In this document: in pieces, positions 53,801-64,000 of the stretch | How positions within the stretch are numbered: position 1 is the first letter of the stretch | Layout of the letters: each line of letters opens with the position of its first letter | Source of the DNA: Tomocerus qinae | Lineage: Eukaryota > Arthropoda > Collembola > Entomobryomorpha > Tomoceridae | Length of the DNA: 64,000 nucleotides | Direction: 5' to 3' | NCBI GenBank assembly: GCA_020055645.1 | Contig: CM034548.1 | Coordinates: 35,948,201-36,012,200 of the forward strand | Translations under genes and position numbers: made by a program | Notes under the pieces: generated by a model | Seen by the model: the letters and a program-made list of their open reading frames with translations, nothing else | What the model was told of the DNA's origin: nothing | Database searches by the model: none

Positions 53801-56800
53801 AAGGTCGAAATGGTAGTCCCCTTAAAATGTCCCTGAAAATAGTATTTAATATCAAACCATTTAGGAAATATTAGTTGACATAGTTGTGTGCATAAACTGT
53901 CATATGATGATGAGGACGCCGTTGCCTCCTAAAGCTTAGTAAGTACCTGTCCATCATTCTGCTTCCTGTCTTACCATCCCCCACTATATGCCTAACCAAT
54001 ATTTATTGCTACTATGTATACTATATTATATCCCTCATTTTTGAGATTTTGTATCATATAACATTACAAGTGCTTATATACACCTCTACTCCACAATTTT
54101 CCAAATTATACCTATCTACACTAAATTGAGATACGTGTCCAAATAGGCCATTAGACCCTAATACCTTGGTTTCTGTAAATGTCATGAAGATATACGACAA
54201 TAAGATGGACTCTGTATATGAGTAATCAGAAAAGAAATGACTTCTCATAAAAGACTAACCTACGTTCGTCATTTCAACGGAACGTGATCTGATAGACAAG
54301 TAAACATAATATTTTATCTGAAGAAAAATACTAGAGAGTGTGATGTAACAAATATCTACGACTAGATCACATTCTGTTGGGAGAGAATCTTCCGTCTCTA
54401 AATAAAATTTGTCGACATAAATACCAGAATCGGTAAAGATAAGCAAGCGTCATTATTTGTGGATACATATAATGGAAGACAGGACGCTCTCATAAAAAAC
54501 CAAACGACTACCTGTTTCTTATTTATTTTTGTCTGGTGGGTAATTTTGTCTACGACTGTTTGAGGCTGCGTTATCTCCACATCCATCTACTAGATCATTG
54601 ACAGTCCATGCATTATGTGGCTTTTTGAACAAAAATTATATCTATAATAGGCGGGGTATTCTGAGTATAGAAATAATTACATAGGTATATGAAATGCATC
54701 AATTGACCCTATTCATATTTTATTTTCTGGTCTCTCGTCATCCTTCAGATGCATTTAAAGTGTACGAGTATTAGTGCATCTAACAAAATCATTCCTTGTG
54801 TATTCTTTACTCTCTGTATAAATTCTTTCATAAATTCCTTAAAACTTTTGATCTTAACTTAAGTGAAAAATGTTTTTTGTTATACTTGAAACATTTTTTG
54901 ATGCACGCGCCTGAAATTGAAACTCAGTTTCATTTTGGAAATTTCATGTCTCTATATCAAAAGTCATGCCATTATCGTTTTATAGGAAATACTGAAGTGT
55001 AGATATGTTTTCGTTATATGTATCAACAATTTTGACTATAGGTATGATAGTGAAATATTTCAGGTGTGTAGTGTGTATATTACAATGCTTTGTTGTTAGC
55101 CACTAACTATGTATGTAGTCTGTAGATGGTTAAAATGATTGGGAAAGAAGTTGATAAATATCTAGCGAGTCAATATTTACGCTACGCAAATTGAATATCT
55201 GTGAAAAATCACAAGTGCAACAATAAAGTTTAAGCTGCGGAAGGAAGAGAGAAGTTTACTATCATTCTATGGACTCTGAAAAAGGATAGCTTTTGGAGTC
55301 CTAGTTTTGATATGTAAATATTTCTCCATTTCCAACGTCAATAGTCCTATTTTAAGTTTGTAAGTATAGTGTAGACAAGACTGGCAAGAAAATACATGCA
55401 ATTTAAATGGTACATTGTACAATGTGGTTCTTCAAAGAAAATCAAGGCCGGAATTCGCACGCTCAGGGTATTTTGTGTCCCTACTCTTACGTTAATGACT
55501 AGCCTCACAAACACCGATGATTTGTCTTCCATTTTTATATGGAAAGGCAAAGAAAGATAAGCTGCCGCGTGTTCTGCATGGGATTTAAATATTTACTACA
55601 GCTACAATTTATGCGAGCATATTTTACTTGAAGATTTCCCGTGTACCTTTTATTGTTTGTTTTTACCTTTCAAGTTTTCCATGCCACACTCAGATCAATT
55701 CTCTAGGGCAAATAAATAGTGCTGAGATAGTGTATTTATCGCTGTCACTGCATTCATAGCAATCCAAAGAAAACATAGCCAAGCAAGACTACACCAGACA
55801 ACCAAGAAAAACAAAAACTGTTTAGAGTTTCGTATCTTTGCATATTTTCTCTATCTACTTTTCTACCTACAAAACTATCTCTTAACAAACCAAAACTACT
55901 TTGCAGATTTTTTGTTCACACTCCGATTCGTACGCCAACAACTCTTTCCGCTTAAATTTTCTGATAAGTACTTCAAAACATGCAAACGATACTTCCAGAA
56001 AGATCTATAGATTAACTGACTGACGTCTACATCAACGGTACTATTAAAACTATGAACTAGGACATGGTGTAATTGCCACTAGTCATCCATAAAGCATCTG
56101 CAGAAAATATTCTCTACCTTGAGTATAGTTAAACAAAATTTTTGTAAACACGCCTTAACGACGGTATTCCTACAAAATAATCATAACTTACAAATCCATA
56201 GCTAGAAATGTACAACTTTACTTTAAGCAACACCTCTTGCAATGGGCAAACTAAACAAACTTGAAATAATGCAATCTGCAGTAGGTAAGGGTAAGACCAT
56301 CTATCTGCTAACTGTATTACAGATAAAACATAATATACTTATTACATACTGCCATAGCCTGCCTATATGGTTTTATTGGTATTAATACAGATTCTTTATT
56401 GATATTGTATTGTAACTTTGTAACCTTGAAAACTTTAACATAGCAATCAAATTAAATCTGTTTTAATCATGACATATAGTACATTAAAACTTTAATTGCA
56501 TAGTTTACCTGTCCGGTTTTGAAAACTAGTTTATAACTACCTTATGTAAGGCACTTTGGTTGGATGCCATTTGAAACACATTAAAGAAAACATTAAAAAA
56601 TAAACGAAAAAGTTAGTCATGCATTTGACATTGACACAGATTGAAAATTTAGCTTCATTTTTGGTAATTTCCGTTTTTATTGCACATGCATTCCTGATTG
56701 TTTGTATAATCTATTGAGTACTACGTTGTAAGTTGTGAAAGGCAATTTATGTGCGCCATGTCAAAAAATTGAAGACACTGTTTTCTTTTTGCGAATGTGA

Positions 56801-59800
56801 ACCATGAATCATATTATATTTATGAGGCTATAATAATCGACTGGAATTCCTTAAAATAGCCCTTTTCAATTGAAGTCCAACTACGATGATACGAAATTCA
56901 CGTTCTACAGAAACTTAACTTTACAAAAATAGCCATTTGTGACGGTGCATAAGCATTCCTTGGAACATATCTTCGCTCTATTTGTAACTCTTTCAAACGA
57001 ATGGAAATTATATTGATAGAACCAAATGGACAATTTTAGAGTAGTTTTTTGATGTTGTTTTGGTTGAATTGAATGTCGGTATTTGAGTATTATTTGCTTC
57101 CCTTTGTCATGTAAAAAGAACAATTGAGCTAGTTTAAACAAAATTAGCATACACGTGACCGCCTGTTACATAACAGACGTATGTCACTTTACGTTGCATA
57201 ACGAATACTGATGGAGCATGTGATCTTTAGTTCATTATAATACTTCTATTTCCCACATAATAGCTATGATGGTTATACAGTTTATATCGTACCTACAACT
57301 TTACAAACACGTTTCACGCACTTTTCAGGTTCAAATTAAACTTTCATTCCACACTTCGCAGTACGCCTACAGGCTCCAAGTTTCCGGAAAAGATGTAGGT
57401 AACCCGTCTCATCTCCTACTTCGGAAATGATGAAAGTTCTTTACCTTACTTCATAATGTATGGCGCCGTACGATGCACGTCAACATTTTACTCACGAATA
57501 CTACTTTTGACTTTTAATTCATTTGTGTTTGTAAATATTTTATAGAACAATATTCTCATAGGTTTCACACTGTTTAGGTGTTAAACCCACCCATCTAAAA
57601 TATGATAATATATCTCATAGGAACGAGAGCAGATTTATAGCTGCTATTACTTCTACAGTTACATATATAAAGTAATGTCTTTCTAAAAAGTTTCAAATAG
57701 AAATGCAACCTTATTGTATATTAGAGCTAGTTGTCTGACTGTCATGATTGAACGTCGTATTATGTTGAAGTTATTATAATATAGCTCTATGTCATAATAT
57801 AGTGCCTCAATACGATATTTAATGAATTCTGCTTGTAATGAAGTTTTAAAAGATAAAAATCCTGTAAATGACAATTACCTATTAGATCTATAATAATCTA
57901 TGATAGGTGTACGCTTCAAAAATAAAAACCTTTGCATGAAAACATTTTTTGAAAGAAAGTCAATTGATTGTGTCATTCAGAAACTTTGCAGTTGCTTTTA
58001 ATTAGTATTTTCAAGTTATACAATACCCATTTCACGTGTAATGTCGTTATAACAGAATGAATATTTTACTCAAAAGAACTAAAATGAGTTTTTGTGAATA
58101 ACAAAAGCCAGATTGCTATTTTGCATCCAGTGGAGTTTGCCTTTCATAATGCTCATTGATGGAAAAGGTAATTATGCAATACATCTTTTGACAGAGCTGA
58201 ACTACTAAAATAAGCATACTTATACATTGTCTATCATTCATCAGAGTTTGTTCATTTACGGAGAGAATTCAATGAATTCTCATCCATTGATACTCGATTG
58301 CATAAGCGTATAGACAGTATGTAGTAATAGTAATGTTACTAGGAATAGGTTACATAATAATTCTGAACCTGAATTACAGCTTATAAGGATTCCCTATTCT
58401 CTTGGTATATGATTGTTCTAGATCATTTATGAATTGTATGGAGTATTAAGATATATTCCGATATCATGGGATTTCCCATGTAAAATGCGTTCGCCACACG
58501 ACTCCTACGTAAATTGAGTAGCAATGCTTTTAAACTTCATGGGCTCCTTGCTTGTTCGTAGACTCTATCTATGTAGGCATATCTTCCGTATCGGATACGA
58601 AGTTTGGTAGCATTTCATCTTTGGACAAATGCAGATGAGTTGGAAGTTTAAGCAGAATTTGGGCCAGAAAGAACTCTTTAGCAGATAAAAGAACTAGAAA
58701 GCGTTCGTCGGCTGCTTGAGTGAAATTCTTCTTTAAAAACTATTTGTTTATTAAGTCATATAATAAATCAGTTTCTGCTGAAATATAAATTAGGTAAAGA
58801 AATGAATATTTGTATATTTAGTTTGCATTTTGCATGCTGACGAACAGAAAATCTCTTAGAATTGTGTGTGTACTGTCTCTGTCAGACAGAATCGTGTTCT
58901 TACTCATGCATGAAAGTAAATTATTGAGAAAGTTCACTGACTATCAGGACCAACACTAGAGTAATAATATATACGTGACAGGCCAAATGAGCAACGCCAG
59001 CAGAGGTTCAGGCCAAATTAGCAGAATGTGGAATCTTACATCTTTTGGTGAAAGTACTTATCCGTTATATGTGAGAGGCTCGTTACCATGCGCCTAAAAG
59101 TAGGCCTAGGCCTCCTTCTAAATTTCAGGGATTTCAAATTAGTAATATCCATGTAAATATTGGTACATTTTCAAATGGCTTTAACTAACCAGCAACCGTA
59201 CCGTGGGCTTAATTCTGTAAGAATTATTGTATGTTCATGTGCTTTTTAAGAAATTGATTACTATAAATGATTAACCTGATGCTAAGTGCCTCGTTACCTA
59301 TTTCAAAAAATCTGAAAACACATTTATGCCAATTGTTTCAATAATTTTTCACGTATTAAAGAAAATTTTGAAGGCTACTGATCATAATAAATAAATCCAA
59401 TTAAATGCAAAATTCACTAGTCTTTGTTTAAGTTTTGAGCATCGCTTCCAGGGAATAATTCGTGATAAATGTTTTGTCTGGAGAATAGTCACTACTTTCT
59501 TGTACGTGCTCATGCATCGAAACTTTCTACATGGCAATAAAGACATTATTTGTCGTATGTCTCTTGCGGGGGCATTGCATCCACGTGGGCTTTATTTAAA
59601 GAAAATGTCACGTTTGGAATTAAAGGTAGTAAACAGGAGCCAACACATTCAACAATCATCCCCTGTCATGTCAGGGGGCATCGAGTTCCAGCAGCTAAAG
59701 TAAAGTTACACCGTTGTTGCATGCATATAGCATATTAAATGATGACGTTACCGTACTTTTGTATTATTTGTTCCTTCAGTCGTAAACTTCATTTATTATA

Positions 59801-62800
59801 TACATATAGCTATATAAAAAACAATTAGCTCCCACAGTGCACTAAAACTTATTTCTAATTAGAAATAGAAATAAACTTAATAGCAGCGGGGATAGCTGTT
59901 CATTATAGTAAAGCCGCACGGGAATCATACCGACGACCATTGGATTGGAGTTACATCAGAAAGGAATGGATAGCTTCCTACTATCTTGCAAACACATTTC
60001 CGTGCAGTTCATAGTCTCTGCTGGTTTCATAAACTTTCAATTTTCAAGATCCTGAGCGATGTCGAAAATAATATAGAAATTAGGTATTTAATTACTATTA
60101 CAAAGCTAGTTACATTGATTTACACCGAATAATTAAGTGAAGGAATTATTATACTGGATGCCAATCTGCCAATGGCTAGGATTGCATACGTTCACTTCAC
60201 TTATGGAATTTTATCTGCTACAGTCGGACATATCTGTATTGACTTAAAATTCTTATTTTCTTGATAGTTAGGGTATACCATTCTATTTTTAGAATGGGGC
60301 AATGAGATAACAAAGCATATTAGACATCTAAAAATCTTACATGGCCAAAATAAATTAGCATAAATATAAACATAATGGATCGAATCTAGTCTTTTCAAAT
60401 TATTTTCACGGAAACCTCCATTTCCTTTTGTAATCACATTCAGTGGTTAAAGTTGAATGGACTAATCTTTCTATTTCTGACAGACACTGTGCTTGCTGTG
60501 ATGTATGGTGGTACCTACAGATATTACAAGCTACGAAGTATCCCTACCCTATGACTATCAACTACTACAAGACAAAATAAACTTATGAGATGCAAAGACA
60601 TTTTAAATACTAATACACTTCTCAAAATTCGTGACAATGGTAAATGGCAATATAAGAGTACAGCGGTTCAAATCCAAACGATAACATTATCATCCACACC
60701 CGTCAGGAACGTAAATATGAAAATGATCTAGGGGGTGCTCAACTAAGTTTACCATAAATATTCGAGCAAAGTGCTAAACATTTTAGCCCAATATTTGTCG
60801 AAAATCATTCAAAAATAACCTACAATTAAAAGTTTTTGTTATTTTGAGGAAAAATTTCATTTTTAGCATTCTAGGACAATATTTACTGTCTTCTAAGTGA
60901 AATATTTAGAGGATATGTCAGCACCCCCCTAAATTCGTGTCTGACACACGATGCTAATAATGACTATGGTCCTCATTTGCCTATCTATGCAAACAATATT
61001 CAAACTTGACTTTTCTGACGCGGAAGAATGTAGAGCGGGATGACATTTAGTGATTGTAATGCAAGTGCCGATCTAAGCACAAAATCTATCCCTCCACGCA
61101 TGGATGTAATTTTGTTGATAGATTGACACCGGCTACCGACGAGACTGACCACATATTTATTATAAAATAAAACATACAAACCGGACCTTTTGAGAAGGGA
61201 GATAAAGGCTATAGACCTTTTACTTAGCATTAAACTCACAAGTATTCCATTCGACATTCCATAAGTGCGATGCGCAGTCAGACTATTCTGCATATCTGAT
61301 AGTTCCACCACGCTCGCCACGTCCTCACTAGTTTCAGCCAAAAGTCTTAGTCTTCTATCCATGATGGCCATCGAGTTACCTTCAAAGCTTATGTCTCTTA
61401 ATGGTAATTACGTTATCGGTGGTCGTTATAAACTTTTATTCCAAAATTCTATTAGGCTCATTTGGAGAAATTAAGAAAACAATAAATGGATAGGAGGATG
61501 ATGTGAAATTGGAGAAATGCACGGCAAAGCAAACTTTCCTCGAAAATATCAACCAGTGTTTTCAAGAATTCAAAATCATAAAGGTAAATTGTTAATATTT
61601 ATTTATGGCTACCTATGTTATAATTTATGTTATTGTTGTTGGTTTTTTCCTTCACCCCTTAATTCCTTCAAAGAACATTTAGACATTTTCCCTCGGTATC
61701 AAAACTAGAATGGTGCTAGCGGACCAAATTATTTGGTGGTGATAGTCCAGTATAGGCATTCTAGGAAATTTTTCGTAGTACCATTCTTTGAATGAATATA
61801 CTGGTCTGGTCCGAAAGTGGCGACTGGTAACTTTTCAGTGACTATAAACTATATGTTCGTAGACACTCCCCCAAAGGCTTCATTTGCAAGTATTGAGCCT
61901 GATAAGTTTTTGATGAAAATAGGAAGAGGACTGAATATAGTAACTGTATATTTAATGGTCACCATGTTATGAGACACATTTTGTCGAATTTTTGATTGTT
62001 ATCGTTTTTGAAAACAAAAACGATAATATCATGTTTAACTTGTGTTTTCTAATGTAACTTATTTATTGAGTAATTCCTTGCACCGTAGCCCACTAATAAC
62101 ATCAATATTGTATCTCCAAACTGTCTAATTTTCCAAAAATGGTAGATATTAATATGGAATTGTTGATATTTGTTCGAAGGCATGTTTATTTTTTTCCCTA
62201 GATCAAAGTCAATCAATGTAACTTCACTATTTTTTAGTTCCTGATAGACAATAGATCTTGACCCAGCCAGAGAAATGTCATCGCTTCATGTATTCCTTAC
62301 CGTGAAGATAAACCTTTTATTGGAACTTGGAACTGCATACTGTCCATCAACTCTTATAGACGGGAATAATTCAAAATCAGACCATGAAAGGTTCCCTCGA
62401 AGGATGTTCTAATGTACTTCTTTGGAGAGAACTTTTCATGGCAGGGTTTGATAACTGCAACGAAGAAGGAGGAAATATAGTGAGAAGATGTCCAACTGCA
62501 ACTGTTGAATCACATTTTATGCCTACAAGGAAGTACATACACCTTTGCTTCCGGAGGAGTTACACTCAATAAAGAATGAAAGATGCTTATTTCTACTGTT
62601 GTCATGTTTATGCCATTAAAAACATTGCTAACTTTTTTAAACAAAATATAGTTAGACATTAAATTTATTTAGATTTCAATGAAATTTCGACATTAATCCG
62701 ATAATTTTTAATATCCGAGATCTTCAGATCCTAAACAATTGAATAAGAGTACAATGTTACTAAAAGCAATTGAAATAATGTATTTCTACTTTTTGTACTA

Positions 62801-63200
62801 TATTATTCCTAATTTTTGTTCAATTTTATTTCAATATGTAAAACGTAGATAGGTAACTGTAGCTATTTTGGCAGCCTATTTTAGCCTCAATTATTATAAC
62901 ATCGACCATTTTTGTTTGCTCATTTTCAGATTCCTTGATGCTTTGTTTGAACAACAATAGACTGATTGAGTCCTCTGAAGTTCTTAAAAATCGTATTTCT
63001 ACTCTAGTCTTATTGCTTAATAGTATTGTTTGGAAATTAGTTGAGTTATTCATGTTTTCTTAGATCATAAAAACGCATGCAAAGTACAGCTTCACCCTTA
63101 AAGCAATTAAAACTGTATCCCTTTGTATAAGTGTCTATTCATAATAAAAAATAATTCGTTTTCAACTAACTGCTTGCCGTGCTAGCTATTTAATGTATAC
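50900..63200. other. Gene desert, no complete gene recognised
   Basis: Roughly 12 kb of AT-rich sequence with only short open frames. The frames I examined lack known motifs. Weak orphan-exon candidates at 57329-57398 (plus) and 61240-61396 (minus) and a possible small inverted-repeat element at 60728-60932 are listed separately. It may be an intron of a gene that continues off the right edge, or intergenic DNA. Confidence 0.5.
61240..61396 (-). CDS. Possible orphan coding exon, unknown family
   Basis: A minus-strand frame is open here and ends at a good 5' splice site (CTT followed by GTGAGT). It encodes FEGNSMAIMDRRLRLLAETS and then EDVASVVELSDMQNSLTAHR. Base composition (about 45-50% GC) is well above the surrounding desert and the peptide looks soluble and protein-like. 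The acceptor (TTAAG at 61397-61398, or GAAG at 61379) has no pyrimidine tract, which weakens the call. I do not recognise the family. Confidence 0.3.
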
Positions 63201-63210
63201 TTATATAGTA

Positions 63211-63370
63211 ATATATGTCGTAGTATAACCCGTCCCTCTGTATAACGGCGCCATTGTACTAGTATAACTGTTCCTTGGCAGTTATACTAGGACAACCGAC
63301 CCCCGGGGTTTCAGTACAACTGTTTCATTCTTAAATACATTGCAAATCGTGAGTTAATATGACAATTGTT
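63211..63370 (+). repeat. Left inverted arm of the 63.2-63.8 kb element
   Basis: Contains an internal 12-bp stem, 8-nt loop hairpin at 63259-63290. Similarity to the right arm falls off after GTTAATATGACAATTG. Confidence 0.85.
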
Positions 63371-63642
63371 AATCATAGATGATATAAATGCTACTATTTT
63401 ATATTATGATCATAATTTACATTAAAAAACGTATTATTTTGATTTGTGCATGAATGAATCATATAATGAATCATGAGTAGATAAGAAAGGATAGATGCTT
63501 TAAAGAGGGGCTAAGTGAGACAGTCTGACAGTTCTAAATGAAATGTGCAATTATTTCTTCATTTTTATTTAAATATTACGTGTCCATTTCTATTATTTAA
63601 ATATTATCCACCCATTTATGCTATATCATACAATCTTTGGAT

Positions 63643-63802
63643 GACAACTGTCATATTAACTCATGATTTGCAATGTATTTAAGAATGGAACAGTTGTACT
63701 GAAACCCCGGGGGTCGGTTATCCTAGTATAACTGCCAAGGAGCAGTTATACTAATACAATGGCGCCGTTATACAGTGGGACTGGCTATACTACGACATAT
63801 AT
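63643..63802 (-). repeat. Right inverted arm of the 63.2-63.8 kb element
   Basis: Reverse complement of the left arm with about ten differences. It retains the hairpin and the GACCCCCGGGG block. Beyond its outer end the sequence (ACCCGTTCG) no longer matches the left flank. Confidence 0.85.
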
Positions 63803-64000
63803 ACCCGTTCGTAGACACTAGACACCACTATTATGCTTTTTGTATGGCATCAATGTGCCTCTAGCTATGTGTTTGCAAGTATAAGCTCTTATTGTGACTA
63901 AAATTTGACAAGAAAAGAAAATCCTCAAAAACCTAGACGCTTTTTACAAACGGGAACACGTTCTGTAGGTTTAGTAATGATGTTTCTGATAACAGTGCAT

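Larger units (their letters stand above)
63211..63802. mobile_element. Long-inverted-repeat element, about 590 bp (MITE-like)
   Basis: The two ends are inverted copies of 160 bp each (63211-63370 and 63643-63802). By hand alignment about 10 of 160 positions differ. Each arm starts ATATATGTCGTAGTATA and includes GGCGCCATTGTA, a 12-bp stem hairpin (CTAGTATAACTG / CAGTTATACTAG at 63259-63290 in the left arm) and CCGACCCCCGGGGTTTCAG. The 270-bp centre has no open frame long enough for a transposase. A TA at each boundary would fit a TA target duplication as in Tc1/mariner-type elements, but the AT-rich ends make the exact boundary uncertain. The structure is that of a non-autonomous foldback or MITE element. 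Confidence 0.8.

Noticed and set aside
59900-59955. tRNA-like GGTATGATTC A-box on the minus strand
   Set aside because: It resembles the D-arm of tRNA-Pro, but no matching anticodon stem, B-box or acceptor stem follows.
60655-60690. GGTTCAAATCC B-box-like word
   Set aside because: No A-box or cloverleaf can be drawn upstream. A similar word at about 28683 on the minus strand fails in the same way.

Overview
The window is AT-rich animal nuclear DNA. Six multi-exon protein genes can be assembled by hand. Each has GT-AG introns, mostly 50-350 bp, and each closes a single uninterrupted frame from ATG to stop across all junctions. The gene set (PPM-type phosphatase, TRIM37, CHHC-finger GTSF1-like protein, NRAMP/Malvolio metal transporter, dihydropyrimidinase/CRMP, plastin/fimbrin), the very short introns and the AT richness fit an invertebrate, most likely an arthropod. 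I cannot name the species. No bacterial operons, CRISPR arrays or rRNA were seen.

Layout. 1-5.7 kb: non-coding apart from one possible orphan exon. 5.7-13.6 kb (+): PPM1E/F-like phosphatase with a roughly 1,000-residue disordered tail. 13.6-15.7 kb: convergent 3' ends. 15.7-19.1 kb (-): TRIM37. 19.1-22.0 kb: intergenic with a tandem repeat array. 22.0-23.2 kb (-): GTSF1-like gene. 24.4-27.0 kb (-): NRAMP. 27.0-34.9 kb: gene-poor spacer. About 35.0-44.6 kb (+): dihydropyrimidinase/CRMP gene with a long 5' intron, a possible second promoter and two alternative last exons. 47.7-50.9 kb (+): plastin. 50.9-64 kb: no recognisable complete gene, a few weak orphan-exon candidates and, near the right edge, a roughly 590 bp element with 160-bp inverted arms.

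The genes do not form a pathway; they are ordinary neighbours with unrelated functions (signalling and cytoskeleton, ubiquitin ligation, small-RNA biology, metal uptake, pyrimidine catabolism or axon guidance, actin bundling). The features most worth following are: (i) eight tandem 11-residue repeats in the phosphatase tail, (ii) a second CHHC zinc finger lacking its first histidine in the GTSF1-like protein, (iii) a CRMP-type gene that keeps every dihydropyrimidinase metal ligand and has two C-terminal exons ending in the same peptide, (iv) eroded EF-hand loops in plastin, and (v) the long inverted-repeat element at 63.2-63.8 kb. I saw no convincing evidence for a wholly new multi-gene system.
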